From contig NZ_FOWV01000001.1 in assembly GCF_900115545.1 (NCBI RefSeq), positions 248,001 through 312,000 of the forward strand: a stretch of 64,000 nt of DNA, written 5' to 3'. The notes under the pieces are model-generated. The model saw nothing but the letters and a program-made list of their open reading frames with translations, did no database searches and was not told where the DNA came from. Numbering within the stretch: the stretch's first letter is position 1; each line of letters starts with the position of its first letter. The stretch is from Ralstonia sp. NFACC01 (GTDB lineage Bacteria > Pseudomonadota > Gammaproteobacteria > Burkholderiales > Burkholderiaceae). Below are positions 19,726 through 29,554 of this stretch, piece after piece. Both the position numbers and the translations under genes were made by a program.

Positions 19726-19760
19726 CGGCCACATGATGGCCACGTGATGGCGACGTGACC
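19720..19760. repeat. 11-bp tandem repeat, 3.7 copies, at the ureD stop
   Basis: ACATGACGGCC, ACATGATGGCC, ACGTGATGGCG and ACGTGACC run head to tail from 19720 to 19760. The first unit contains the ureD TGA. The repeats fill much of the 90-base ureD-ureA gap. Confidence 0.75.
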
Positions 19761-19815
19761 TCGCATCGTCCGATCCGAACTGAACTGAATTGACCCTCAC
19801 CGAAGAGAGCCCCTC

Positions 19816-20118
19816 GTGGAACTGACCCCGCGCGAAAAAGACAAGCTGCTGATCTTCACCGCCGCCTTGCTGGCCGAGCGCCGCAAGGGCCGCGGCCTCA
19901 AGCTCAACTACCCGGAAGCCGTCGCCTTCATCAGCGCCGCCATCATGGAAGGCGCACGCGACGGCAAGACCGTCGCCGAGCTGATGCACTACGGCACCAC
20001 GCTCCTCACCCGCAATGACGTGATGGACGGCGTGGCCGAGATGATTCCCGACATCCAGGTCGAAGCCACGTTTCCCGACGGCACGAAGCTCGTCACCGTC
20101 CATCATCCGATTGTTTGA
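19816..20118 (+). CDS. ureA: Urease subunit gamma
   Basis: Smallest structural subunit of the nickel urease, which hydrolyses urea to ammonia and carbamate. The 100-residue length is exactly that of the family, with [13 protein letters not shown] at the start, [10 protein letters not shown], and a [13 protein letters not shown] ending. It starts with GTG, preceded by GAAGAGAG. The next gene, ureJ, begins 34 bases later, so ureA and ureB are not contiguous here. Confidence 0.96.
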   Translation: MELTPREKDKLLIFTAALLAERRKGRGLKLNYPEAVAFISAAIMEGARDGKTVAELMHYGTTLLTRNDVMDGVAEMIPDIQVEATFPDGTKLVTVHHPIV

Positions 20119-20152
20119 AGTCCGCACGCCACTCACCACTACGAGTCCTGCC

Positions 20153-20770
20153 ATGACGCCTACCCTGTCTCGCTTCGTCCGGCCCGCTGCGGCCATTGCG
20201 CTCACGTTTGGCGCCTCCGTTGCCTTCGCTCACCCGGGGCATCCGGGCCATACCGCCGAGGGCAGCCTGCTTGCGGGGTTCCTGCATCCGCTCACCGGCG
20301 CAGATCACCTCCTGGCCATGGTGGCCGTGGGTGTATGGAGCGCGCTCGCCTCGCGCTCGGTGCGCGACGCATTGTGGGCGCCGATCGCCTTTGTCGCGTT
20401 GATGATCCTGGGTGCGCTGCTCGGCGCGGGCGGCGTGGCGGTGCCGATGGCCGAGCCGATGATCGCCGCATCGCTGCTGGTGTTCGGCCTGCTGATTGCC
20501 GCACGCGCCCAGCTGCCGACCTGGGAAGGTGCACTGCTGTGCGGCGCGTTCGCGCTGTTCCACGGCTGTGCGCACGGCACGGAATTCCCCGCAGGCGCGC
20601 AAGCCATGTTCCCGTACTTCGTTGGCGGCTTTGCCGTGGCGACGGCGCTGCTGCATACCGCCGGTATCGGCGCGGGCTTTGCACTGAAGCCGCGTCTGGC
20701 ATGGCTGGCGCGTCTGTCGGGTGTGGGCGTGGCGCTGTACGGTGCCGGCCTGCTGGCGGCGGCTGTCTGA
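20153..20770 (+). CDS. ureJ: HupE/UreJ family nickel-related membrane protein
   Basis: Putative nickel permease or nickel-binding membrane protein that supports urease metallation. The 205-residue product has a signal-like first segment ending in [10 protein letters not shown], then about six transmembrane helices. Family hallmarks are [12 protein letters not shown] at residues about 44-55 and the [11 protein letters not shown] motif, which carries candidate metal-binding His and Cys. ATG at 20153 precedes a good signal sequence. Its place between ureA and ureB ties expression to the structural subunits. Confidence 0.93.
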   Translation: MTPTLSRFVRPAAAIALTFGASVAFAHPGHPGHTAEGSLLAGFLHPLTGADHLLAMVAVGVWSALASRSVRDALWAPIAFVALMILGALLGAGGVAVPMAEPMIAASLLVFGLLIAARAQLPTWEGALLCGAFALFHGCAHGTEFPAGAQAMFPYFVGGFAVATALLHTAGIGAGFALKPRLAWLARLSGVGVALYGAGLLAAAV

Positions 20771-20781
20771 AGGGGAGCGAC

Positions 20782-21087
20782 ATGATCCCCGGTGAACTCC
20801 TGCCGCAAGACGGCGATCTGGAACTCAACGCAGGCCGCCCCACGGTGACAGTCACGGTGGCCAACACGGGCGACCGCCCGGTGCAGATCGGCTCGCATTA
20901 CCACTTCTATGAAGTCAATGATGCGCTGCGCTTTGACCGCGAAGCTGCGCGCGGCTTTCGGCTGAACATCGCCGCCGGAACCGCCGTGCGCTTCGAGCCG
21001 GGGCAGGAGCGCACGGTCGAACTCGTGGCGCTGGCCGGCGACCGCGTGGTCTACGGCTTTGCTGGACGCGTGATGGGCAAGCTTTGA
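20782..21087 (+). CDS. ureB: Urease subunit beta
   Basis: Structural urease subunit, 101 residues as usual. It begins MIPGELL and contains [17 protein letters not shown] and a [17 protein letters not shown] stretch, all conserved. The ATG at 20782 has GGGGAGCGA upstream. It follows ureJ after 11 bases and precedes ureC by 13. Confidence 0.97.
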   Translation: MIPGELLPQDGDLELNAGRPTVTVTVANTGDRPVQIGSHYHFYEVNDALRFDREAARGFRLNIAAGTAVRFEPGQERTVELVALAGDRVVYGFAGRVMGKL

Positions 21088-21100
21088 GCGAGACACGGAC

Positions 21101-22819
<1,719 letters not shown>

Positions 22820-22874
22820 CTGGTGGGGTGGGGTTGGGCTCTATTCTTTTGTTGTTGGTCCATCCCTGTTTCGT

Positions 22875-23382
22875 ACCCTGCCGGGCACGACCTACTTTTC
22901 TTTGTCTTGCCAAAGAAAAGTAGGCAAAAGAAAGGCGCGCCCGAGATGGCGACTTCCCCTTGAATTTATGTAACCGGGCGGGGAAGGAGGCAAACTCGCT
23001 GCGCTCAGACAGGCCTCCTTCCTTGATCCGCCCGGTTACAGAAATTCAAGGCGCCATCTAGGGCAGGTAAGTCAAAGGCCACACCGGCGGCGAGCTTAGG
23101 TGGGTGCCGGGGCTCGTTGAGTGCGAGTGCGTGCGAGGGTTCGGACCTTACAACGGAGTAGCGCACTGGCAGAAGATTGTGTGCTTTACCCCTGCCCTAG
23201 ATGGCGCCTTGAATTTTCGTAAGCGGGCGGAAAAAAGACGGGAAACTGTCTGAGCGAAGCGAGTTTTTCCCGTCTCCGCCCGGTTACGAAAATTCAAGGG
23301 ATGGGTCGCCATCTCGGGCGCGCCTTTCTTTGCTTACTTTCTTTGGCAAGACAAAGAAAGTGAGTCGCCCCCGGCAGGGGGT
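22875..23382. repeat. Nested palindromic composite repeat between ureC and ureE
   Basis: Imperfect 508-bp palindrome. Outermost arms are ACCCTGCCGGG (22875-22885) and its near reverse complement at 23368-23382. Next is a hairpin with perfect 13-bp stem CTACTTTTCTTTG / CAAAGAAAAGTAG (22892-22923), mirrored near 23335-23361. GGCGCGCCCGAGATGGCGAC (22934-22953) is mirrored at 23306-23325. Two inner long hairpins, about 22959-23050 and 23209-23298, share TTGAATTT and CCGCCCGGTTAC arms but differ in loop sequence. GGCGCCATCTAGGGCAG (23050-23066) and its exact complement (23192-23208) bound a 125-bp non-palindromic centre. No open frame of note lies inside. Confidence 0.88.
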
Positions 23383-23409
23383 GAAATAAGCGATGCGCTG
23401 CCGCGCCGA

Positions 23410-23556
23410 GATCAAAACCCCACGCTTGGGGATCAGAACTCGCCGTTTGGAGTTCAGAACCCGACGTTTGCAGTTCAGAACTCCACGCTTGAAGCTCCGA
23501 ACCCGGTGCTTGCAGTTCAGAACTCAGCGCGTGGAGTCCAGAACCCCGAGCTTCAT
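23410..23556. repeat. Seven 21-bp tandem repeats upstream of ureE
   Basis: Seven head-to-tail units of exactly 21 bp begin at 23410, 23431, 23452, 23473, 23494, 23515 and 23536. Most units start with G-(A/T)-T-CAGAAC and end with a variant of GCTTG plus two bases. Units differ from each other at several positions, so the array is old or diverged. The period is a multiple of three and one forward frame stays open across all units, but it has no credible start. Confidence 0.85.
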
Positions 23557-23583
23557 AGTTGGATGACGAATTAGGTCCTAAAG

Positions 23584-24240
23584 ATGCTTTCCATCAACAA
23601 ACACCTCCCCGCGCCACATGGCCTGGCCTCCGTGCTGGTCAAGCGTGCGCCCAAGCTGGTGCTGCCATTCCTGGAGCGCAGCCGCAGCCGCCTGCGCGTC
23701 ACCCTCGACGATGGCCGTGACGTGGCCGTCGTACTGCCGCGCGGCACTGTCATGCGTGGCGGTGACGTGCTGGTTGCTGAAGACGGCACGCTGGTCGAAG
23801 TGCAGGCCGCACCTGAGCAAGTCCTGCGCGTGACGGGCGACAACCGCCTCGCCTTGATGCGCGCTGCCTATCACCTCGGCAATCGCCACACGCCCGTGCA
23901 GGTCAGCGCAGATGCACTGCAGCTCGAAGCCGATCCGGTGCTCGAAGACATGCTGGTCCGCCTGGGTGTGACCGTCGCGCATGTGGAGGCGCCGTTCGAG
24001 CCCGAGGCAGGCGCCTATGGCGGCGGCCATCGTCACGGCCACGATGCGACGTTCGAAGAGGACTACGCGGCCGCGCAGGCGCTGTACCACGAGCATCACG
24101 GGCACGATCACGGGCACTCGCATGATCATGACCATGCCCACGCGCATAGCCACGACCACGCGCATGGTCACGACGACGGTCACGACGACGGCCATGTCCA
24201 CGGGCCCGGTTGCGGCCATCACCACCCTCACCATGACTAA
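23584..24240 (+). CDS. ureE: Urease accessory protein UreE, histidine-rich
   Basis: Nickel metallochaperone that delivers Ni2+ to the UreDFG-urease complex. The 218-residue product has an N-terminal beta domain (about 1-70), a C-terminal metal-binding domain (about 71-150) with the [10 protein letters not shown] motif and [18 protein letters not shown], and a tail from about 155 onward dominated by His with Asp and Gly. Such tails bind several nickel ions in other bacteria. The stop overlaps the ureF start. The gene lies directly after the repeat region, so its transcription may differ from ureABC. Confidence 0.96.
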   Translation: MLSINKHLPAPHGLASVLVKRAPKLVLPFLERSRSRLRVTLDDGRDVAVVLPRGTVMRGGDVLVAEDGTLVEVQAAPEQVLRVTGDNRLALMRAAYHLGNRHTPVQVSADALQLEADPVLEDMLVRLGVTVAHVEAPFEPEAGAYGGGHRHGHDATFEEDYAAAQALYHEHHGHDHGHSHDHDHAHAHSHDHAHGHDDGHDDGHVHGPGCGHHHPHHD

Positions 24241-24922
24241 CGCGGCGCAGCTCACCGCCTTGCTGCATCTCGCGTCCCCCGCGCTGCCGGTGGGCGCGTT
24301 CAGCTATTCGCAGGGGCTGGAAGCGGCGGTGGACGTCCGGCACGTGGCGGATGAAGCGTCGGCTGCGGCGTGGATTGCCGAGGGCCTCGACGTGCTGGCC
24401 GCCTGCGAGGCACCGCTGTGGCTGTTGCAGTTCGCTGATTGGCAGGCAGGCCGCTTCGATGCCGTGGCCGAGCGCGATGCGTGGTTTCTCGCCACCCGCG
24501 AGACACGCGAGCTGCGGCTCGAAACGTCGCAGATGGGCTGGTCGCTCAATCGGCTCATCCAGCAGATGGAATGGGGCGATGACGCACTGCGCGGTGCCTT
24601 GGCCGCGCGCGCTTCAGTGACGTTTCCGACGGCCTTTGCCGCCGCCGCTGCCGCACTGAATGTCGACCCGCGCGACGGCGTGACGGCGTATTGCTTTGCC
24701 TGGGTGGAAAACCAGATGGCGGCGGCAGTGAAGGCCGTGCCGCTCGGGCAGGCTGCGGGGCAACGGATTCTCTTTGGCCTGCACACAGCGGTAGCGCGTG
24801 CGGTGGAAAAGGCTACGCGGCATGCGGCCTGTCATCCGCCTGAACTGTCTACGTTTTCGCCAGGGCTGGGCGTGTTGTCTGCGCGGCATGAAACACAATA
24901 CTCACGACTCTTTCGATCCTGA
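24233..24922 (+). CDS. ureF: Urease accessory protein UreF
   Basis: Partner of UreD and UreG in nickel insertion, regulating UreG GTPase activity. The 229-residue, mostly helical product begins at ATG 24233, inside the last codons of ureE. The conserved [16 protein letters not shown] is at residues about 15-30, and the C-terminal [22 protein letters not shown] is typical. The overlap with ureE indicates translational coupling. Confidence 0.95.
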   Translation: MTNAAQLTALLHLASPALPVGAFSYSQGLEAAVDVRHVADEASAAAWIAEGLDVLAACEAPLWLLQFADWQAGRFDAVAERDAWFLATRETRELRLETSQMGWSLNRLIQQMEWGDDALRGALAARASVTFPTAFAAAAAALNVDPRDGVTAYCFAWVENQMAAAVKAVPLGQAAGQRILFGLHTAVARAVEKATRHAACHPPELSTFSPGLGVLSARHETQYSRLFRS

Positions 24923-24933
24923 ACCTGATCAAC

Positions 24934-25560
24934 ATGCGAACCAAGAAACTTCCTGCCCTGCGCGTTGGCGTGGGCGGCCCGGTGGGCTCCGGCAAGACCA
25001 CGCTGCTCGAAATGCTCTGCAAGGCCATGCGAGAGCGCTATGACCTAGTGGCCATCACCAACGACATCTACACGAAGGAAGACCAGCGGCTGCTGACCAT
25101 CTCCGGCGCGTTGCCGGCCGAACGGATCATGGGCGTCGAAACGGGCGGCTGCCCGCACACGGCCATCCGCGAAGATGCGTCGATCAACCTCGAAGCGGTG
25201 GATCGCATGCTGTCCAAGTTTCCAGATGCGGATGTGGTCTTCATCGAGTCGGGCGGCGATAACCTCGCGGCGACCTTCAGCCCCGAGCTGTCGGACCTGA
25301 CGATCTACGTGATCGATGTGGCGGGTGGGGAGAAGATCCCGCGCAAGGGCGGCCCGGGCATCACCAAGTCGGACCTGCTCATCATCAACAAGACGGACCT
25401 GGCGCCGTATGTGGGGGCGTCGCTGGAAGTGATGGAAAGCGACACCCGCAAGATGCGCGGCGATCGGCCGTTCGTGATGTGCAATCTGCGGGCGCAGGGC
25501 GGGTTGGATGAAGTGATCCGCTTTATTGAGAAGCAGGGGATGCTGACGGCGGCTGCCTGA
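24934..25560 (+). CDS. ureG: Urease accessory GTPase UreG
   Basis: SIMIBI-class GTPase that powers nickel delivery. The 208-residue protein has the P-loop GGPVGSGKT at residues 14-22, the metal-binding CPH motif in [13 protein letters not shown], a switch region [20 protein letters not shown], and the NKTD guanine-specificity motif. It is the last urease gene in the cluster. No clear terminator follows. Confidence 0.97.
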   Translation: MRTKKLPALRVGVGGPVGSGKTTLLEMLCKAMRERYDLVAITNDIYTKEDQRLLTISGALPAERIMGVETGGCPHTAIREDASINLEAVDRMLSKFPDADVVFIESGGDNLAATFSPELSDLTIYVIDVAGGEKIPRKGGPGITKSDLLIINKTDLAPYVGASLEVMESDTRKMRGDRPFVMCNLRAQGGLDEVIRFIEKQGMLTAAA

Positions 25561-25625
25561 TGCAGGGCACTTGCAGAGACTGCACTGAGTCAAAAACACT
25601 GACGCGCGCGTTGCGGAGGTGAGTG

Positions 25626-25928
25626 ATGAAGACGCTGCATGCTGCGGTGCTGATGACGGTGGTCTTGGGCGCAGCCGCCTGCGCGCCGACCATCGTCGGG
25701 CCGTATTACACGATGGATGTGCGGCTGGCGGACGGGAAACCCGTGCGGTGTGCGGTCAATCAACCGGTGCGCTTGCCGAGCCCGCCGCCGGAGCCGCTGA
25801 CAGTGCGCGAGCGTAACGAGGCCGAAGTGCTGGCGACGCAGCCGCTGCGGTTGCAGACGGGGCCGCGGTCGCCGTATCCGACGGTCTACACCGCGCCGGA
25901 CGTGCAGTGCTTCGCATTGCCCCGGTAA
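25626..25928 (+). CDS. Small exported, possibly lipid-anchored protein
   Basis: 100-residue product with an N-terminal hydrophobic segment ending LGAAAC at Cys19. The residue three before the Cys is Ala rather than the usual Leu, so lipidation is plausible but not certain. The mature part is Pro-rich and has two Cys (VRCAVNQ and VQCFALPR) that could pair. ATG 25626 is preferred over a GTG three bases earlier; GCGGAGG lies upstream. No family recognised. It lies 65 bases after ureG on the same strand. Confidence 0.65.
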   Translation: MKTLHAAVLMTVVLGAAACAPTIVGPYYTMDVRLADGKPVRCAVNQPVRLPSPPPEPLTVRERNEAEVLATQPLRLQTGPRSPYPTVYTAPDVQCFALPR

Positions 25929-26037
25929 TGCGATCAGGCGTCTTCCGTGAGGTAGCGTCAGAGCGCCTGCGCCACCGGGCCAACCGGGCGCGCACGCAAT
26001 CGCGCGGCAACGATGTCGAGCCTGGTGGTGGACGGCG

Positions 26038-26697
26038 TCAGTAGAGTCCGGGAATGAGGCGCCACGTCCGGGCGCGGTACGCGTCGTACTCCGCGCCGAA
26101 CTGCGATTGCAGCAGGGCTTCTTCGGCACGCATGCGCGCCACCAGGGGTGGGATCAGCAGGAGCGTCAGCACCACACCGGCTACTGCCCGGAAGGCTAGC
26201 CCCCAGCCCAGCGTGCCGATCAGCAACCCCAGGTAGCTCGGGTTGCGCACGTATTGGTAGATGCCGCCGGTCACGAGCGTATGGCCGGGCTGGATCGCGA
26301 CCAATCCGCTGAATCGATTGCCCAGCACGTACACCGGCCACACACGCAACGCGCCACCTGCGGCGTAGAGCACTACGCCCAGCCAACGTACGGCATCGCC
26401 ATCGATGCACCAGAGGTTGAGCCGGTCCGTGTACGCCGGCAGCCATGCACTGGCGAAGCCGATCACGCCAAACACCGGCAGCACCCAGCGGTTGGATCGA
26501 TCTTCGCGTTCTCCGGGGCTGAGGTTGCCGCCTGCAAGGAGGGCGGCGATGGCCAGCAACACCGTGATGACCACCAGCGCGACGCGTGCAGGGTGGGCGA
26601 GGAACGCGCCCACGCCACCCCAACCGAGCGCGGCAAGGCCGAGATAAACCACGATGGACACCGCAGCCGCGAGGCCCATTTTGAGTGAGGCTGCCAT
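26038..26697 (-). CDS. Isoprenylcysteine carboxyl methyltransferase-like membrane protein
   Basis: 219-residue integral membrane protein with about five helices. The C-terminal half has the ICMT/PEMT-like pattern: VLGNRFSGLVAIQPGH, then LVTGGIYQYVRNPSYLG, which is the SAM-binding Arg-Asn-Pro motif, and EEALLQSQFGAEYDAYRART, matching the end of this superfamily. ICMT-like bacterial proteins methylate unknown targets, so the substrate is open. The start at 26697 is chosen because an upstream extension would precede the first hydrophobic segment with unconserved sequence. Convergent with the preceding small exported protein. Confidence 0.82.
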   Translation of the reverse strand: MAASLKMGLAAAVSIVVYLGLAALGWGGVGAFLAHPARVALVVITVLLAIAALLAGGNLSPGEREDRSNRWVLPVFGVIGFASAWLPAYTDRLNLWCIDGDAVRWLGVVLYAAGGALRVWPVYVLGNRFSGLVAIQPGHTLVTGGIYQYVRNPSYLGLLIGTLGWGLAFRAVAGVVLTLLLIPPLVARMRAEEALLQSQFGAEYDAYRARTWRLIPGLY

Positions 26698-26772
26698 AGC
26701 GTTTGTGCACGAACGCGTGAGTGAGGTGAAGCCAGTGTAGGCCGCTCGCCAGCGCGCCGCATTGACGACTTC

Positions 26773-26801
26773 CAAAAGAAAAAGGCCGCATCACACGGCC
26801 T
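26773..26801 (-). terminator. Terminator of the GST gene
   Basis: Read on the minus strand, AGGCCG (26801-26796), a seven-base loop and CGGCCT (26788-26783) are followed by TTTTCTTTT. It lies 25 bases after the stop of the GST gene. Confidence 0.85.
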
Positions 26802-26825
26802 GTTTTCCGATGCGAAGAAGCGGAA

Positions 26826-27518
26826 TCAGCGCCGCTCGTACTGCGTCGCGCCGAAGAGGATTTCCTTCGCCTTGTCGTCCTGCACAGCCGGCCGTTCGTT
26901 GGCCAGCACCTTCACCGCGCGCTGCACGGCGGGGCGTTCTTCAATGGCTTCGAACCAGCGCTGCAGCTTCGGGAAATCCGACAGCTCGATCCCCTGGTTC
27001 TTCCAGCTGCGCAGCCAGGGCCACGTCGCCATATCGGCGATGGAGTATTCCGCGCCACCGAGGAATTTCGATTCGCTCAGGCGTTTGTCGATCACGCCGT
27101 ACAGGCGCTTGGCTTCGTTCGTGTAGCGGTTGATCGCGTACTCGATCTTCTCGGGCGCATAGATGCGGAAGTGGTGCGCCTGGCCGAGCATCGGGCCGAC
27201 ACCGCCCATCTGGAACATCACCCATTGCAGCACTTCGTATTTGCCGCGCACGTCGTCGGGCATGAACTTGCCCGTCTTGCCCGCGAGGTACAGCAGGATC
27301 GCGCCCGATTCGAACAGCGAGATCGGTTTGTCGTCCGGGCCGTCCTGATCGACGATCGCCGGGATCTTGTTGTTGGGGCTGATCTTGAGGAAGTCGGGCT
27401 TGAACTGGTCGCCGGCGCCGATGTTGATGCCGTGAACGCGGTAAGGCAGCCCGCATTCTTCCAGCATGATGTGCACTTTGTGGCCGTTGGGTGTGGCCCA
27501 GCTATAGACGTCGATCAT
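26826..27518 (-). CDS. Glutathione S-transferase, YfcG/YghU-like
   Basis: 230-residue GST with the N-terminal thioredoxin fold (MIDVYSWATPNGHKVHIMLEE) and the SPNNKIPAI and LFESGAILLYLA motifs that bind glutathione. The C-terminal helical domain has YSIADMATWPW. The Thr/Asn-Gly at the active site resembles E. coli YfcG and YghU, which act as disulfide-bond reductases rather than classic transferases; that assignment is by resemblance. ATG 27518 is used because GGAGCC lies upstream and the extra upstream codons are not conserved. Confidence 0.88.
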   Translation of the reverse strand: MIDVYSWATPNGHKVHIMLEECGLPYRVHGINIGAGDQFKPDFLKISPNNKIPAIVDQDGPDDKPISLFESGAILLYLAGKTGKFMPDDVRGKYEVLQWVMFQMGGVGPMLGQAHHFRIYAPEKIEYAINRYTNEAKRLYGVIDKRLSESKFLGGAEYSIADMATWPWLRSWKNQGIELSDFPKLQRWFEAIEERPAVQRAVKVLANERPAVQDDKAKEILFGATQYERR

Positions 27519-27630
27519 CGAGGTGGCTCCTTGGCTTCTGGCCGGGAAGAGAGGTGCAGGCCACCAGCAGCCTGCAAAGTGTTCCATTCCAGCACAGAAC
27601 CGAAAAGTGCGCAGACGCCGCGCCGAGGCG

Positions 27631-27655
27631 AAAAAAATCCCCGCTCAAGGCGGGG
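27631..27655 (-). terminator. Terminator of the ACAD11-like gene
   Basis: On the minus strand CCCCGC (27655-27650), loop CTTGA and GCGGGG (27644-27639) are followed by A then seven T. It lies 33 bases beyond the stop. Confidence 0.9.
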
Positions 27656-27687
27656 TTAAGGAGTGAACGGTACAGCCGTGCCGCAGG

Positions 27688-28947
27688 TCAGGAGCCGCGT
27701 GTGACCGGCATGTCGGCAACGTCTTTCAGGTGCAGATGCTTGGCCAGTTCGAGCTTGGCGATGGCTGCGCGGTGCACTTCGTCCGGGCCGTCGGCCAGGC
27801 GCAGCGTGCGCTGGTGTGCGTAGGCCGAAGCCAGCGGGAAATCACCCGACACGCCGCCGCCGCCGTGTGCCTGGATCGCCCAGTCGACGATCTGGCAGGC
27901 GATGTTCGGAGCCACGACCTTGATCATCGCGATCTCGGCCTTGGCGACCTTGTTGCCGACGGTGTCCATCATGTACGCGGCCTTGAGCGTCAGCAGACGG
28001 GCCTGCTCGATCATGCAGCGCGCTTCGGCAATGCGTTCGTGCCAGACGCTGTGCTGTGCGATGGCCTTGCCGAATGCGATGCGCGACGACAGGCGCTTGC
28101 ACATCAGCTCCAGCGCGCGTTCGGCCACGCCGATGCTACGCATGCAGTGGTGGATGCGGCCCGGGCCCAGGCGGCCTTGTGCGATCTCGAAACCGCGGCC
28201 TTCGCCCAGCAGGATGTTGCCAACCGGCACGCGTACGTCTTTCAGGTCGACTTCCATGTGGCCGTGCGGCGCATCGTCGTAACCGAACACCGACAGCGGA
28301 CGCATGACGGTGATGCCCGGCGCATTGGCCGGCACCACGATCATCGATTGCTGCTCGTGGCGGCCGGCATCGGGGTTGGTCTTGCCCATGACGATGTAGA
28401 CGGCGCAGCGCGGGTCGCCAGCGCCCGACGACCACCACTTGCGGCCGTTGATGACGTATTCGTCGCCCTGGCGCTCGATGCGGCATTCGATGTTGGTGGC
28501 GTCCGACGAGGCCACGGCCGGCTCGGTCATCAGGAAGGCCGAGCGGATCTCACCGCGCAGCAGCGGCTCCAGCCAGCGGTCTTTCAGTTCTTCCGAGGCG
28601 TAGCGCTCCAGCGTTTCCATGTTGCCGGTGTCGGGCGCGGAGCAGTTGAACACTTCCGGTGCCCAGGGCACGCGGCCCATGATCTCGCACAGCGGCGCGT
28701 ATTCGAGGTTCGACAGCCCTTCGGGGGCGCGCGGCGAACGCGGCAGGAACAGGTTCCAGAGCCCGGCCTTGCGTGCCAGCGGCTTGAGTTCTTCGATGAT
28801 CTTGGTGGGAATCCACGCGTTGCCGGCACGGCGGTTGGCTTCGACTTCTTCGTGGAAGCGGTGCTCGTTCGGATAGATGTGCTGATCAAAGAACTCGAGC
28901 AGGCGTGCCTGCATTTCCTTGACCTTGGGCGTGTAATCGAAATTCAT
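27688..28947 (-). CDS. Acyl-CoA dehydrogenase, ACAD10/11-like
   Basis: FAD-dependent acyl-CoA dehydrogenase, 419 residues. The flavin-contact region reads [18 protein letters not shown], then [15 protein letters not shown]. The C-terminus has [15 protein letters not shown] and [11 protein letters not shown], the pattern of the dehydrogenase domain of ACAD10/ACAD11 rather than of chain-length enzymes. ACAD11 acts on phosphorylated 4-hydroxyacyl-CoAs made by an attached kinase domain. Here a stand-alone kinase of that type lies about 4 kb away (32791-33879) on the same strand. Substrate is therefore a hypothesis. A good terminator follows. Confidence 0.9.
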   Translation of the reverse strand: MNFDYTPKVKEMQARLLEFFDQHIYPNEHRFHEEVEANRRAGNAWIPTKIIEELKPLARKAGLWNLFLPRSPRAPEGLSNLEYAPLCEIMGRVPWAPEVFNCSAPDTGNMETLERYASEELKDRWLEPLLRGEIRSAFLMTEPAVASSDATNIECRIERQGDEYVINGRKWWSSGAGDPRCAVYIVMGKTNPDAGRHEQQSMIVVPANAPGITVMRPLSVFGYDDAPHGHMEVDLKDVRVPVGNILLGEGRGFEIAQGRLGPGRIHHCMRSIGVAERALELMCKRLSSRIAFGKAIAQHSVWHERIAEARCMIEQARLLTLKAAYMMDTVGNKVAKAEIAMIKVVAPNIACQIVDWAIQAHGGGGVSGDFPLASAYAHQRTLRLADGPDEVHRAAIAKLELAKHLHLKDVADMPVTRGS

Positions 28948-29023
28948 GGTGTCTCCTCAGTACATCGAACAAGCGCCTCGAACGGGCAACCAGCAACTCA
29001 GTTCAGACGGGCTCGGCCATCCG

Positions 29024-29461
29024 TCAAATACGTCCGCCGAGCACGGCAAATACGGCACTCGCGCGCGCAATCAACCGGTCGCCGCGATGGAAGAGCGCCT
29101 GCGCAAAGGCCAGCTTGCTGCCCGTGCGCAATCCTTCCGGGGTGATCTCGATCCAGTCGCCTTCTCCGGCAGAGGCGATGAAATCCACCGTCAGGCTGGC
29201 GGTCGACATGGCCAGCGCGCCGCCGGTGCCTTCGCCGGGTTCGGCCAGGCAATAACCGAGCGCTGCATCGGCCAGCGATGCCACCACGCCGCCATGCAGA
29301 ATGCCGCGCCGGTTCAGGTGGTGATGCTGTATGTGAAAACCCATCACCATCGACGCGCCCATCCCCTTGGCATACACCGGCCCCAGCATCGTCAGGAAAG
29401 GGCTCGGCTTGTTCAGCAGAACAAAGCCCGGGGGAACGGCGAGATCGGGGGATGTGGTCAT
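29024..29461 (-). CDS. PaaI-type acyl-CoA thioesterase
   Basis: 145-residue hot-dog-fold thioesterase. The motif HLNRRGILHGGVVASLADAAL near residue 47 contains the HGG and Asp that define the PaaI/thioesterase-4 group, and SLTVDFIASAGEGDWIEI follows. It hydrolyses acyl- or aryl-CoA; specificity cannot be read. It lies upstream of, and on the same strand as, the ACAD11-like gene and is divergent from a LysR gene. ATG 29461 is chosen over an upstream TTG. Confidence 0.85.
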   Translation of the reverse strand: MTTSPDLAVPPGFVLLNKPSPFLTMLGPVYAKGMGASMVMGFHIQHHHLNRRGILHGGVVASLADAALGYCLAEPGEGTGGALAMSTASLTVDFIASAGEGDWIEITPEGLRTGSKLAFAQALFHRGDRLIARASAVFAVLGGRI

Positions 29462-29509
29462 GGCGCGTGGCGCAACTCCCAAGTGGTGTCCGCAGAATAA
29501 GCCTTCGCC

Positions 29510-29515
29510 TACAAT
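29510..29515 (+). promoter_or_regulatory. -10 element in the thioesterase/LysR divergent region
   Basis: TACAAT lies 39 bases before the LysR start in a 93-base, comparatively AT-rich divergent intergenic region. No good -35 is visible, as is common for activator- or autoregulated LysR promoters. Confidence 0.4.
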
Positions 29516-29554
29516 AAGAGAAATGAATTTAGTAGATTACGGTCCATCAATACC

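Noticed and set aside
17998-20205. 735-codon minus-strand frame opposite urtE-ureA
   Set aside because: It is wholly antisense to well-identified urease genes and contains no recognisable domains.
22875-23382. Insertion sequence or transposase relic
   Set aside because: No transposase-like frame is present and no target-site duplication could be recognised.
23410-23556. CRISPR array
   Set aside because: Units are contiguous with no spacers and diverge from each other, and no cas gene is nearby.
23380-23573. Heptapeptide-repeat protein encoded by the 21-bp repeats
   Set aside because: The frame is open but has no start codon or ribosome site; the period being a multiple of three may be chance.
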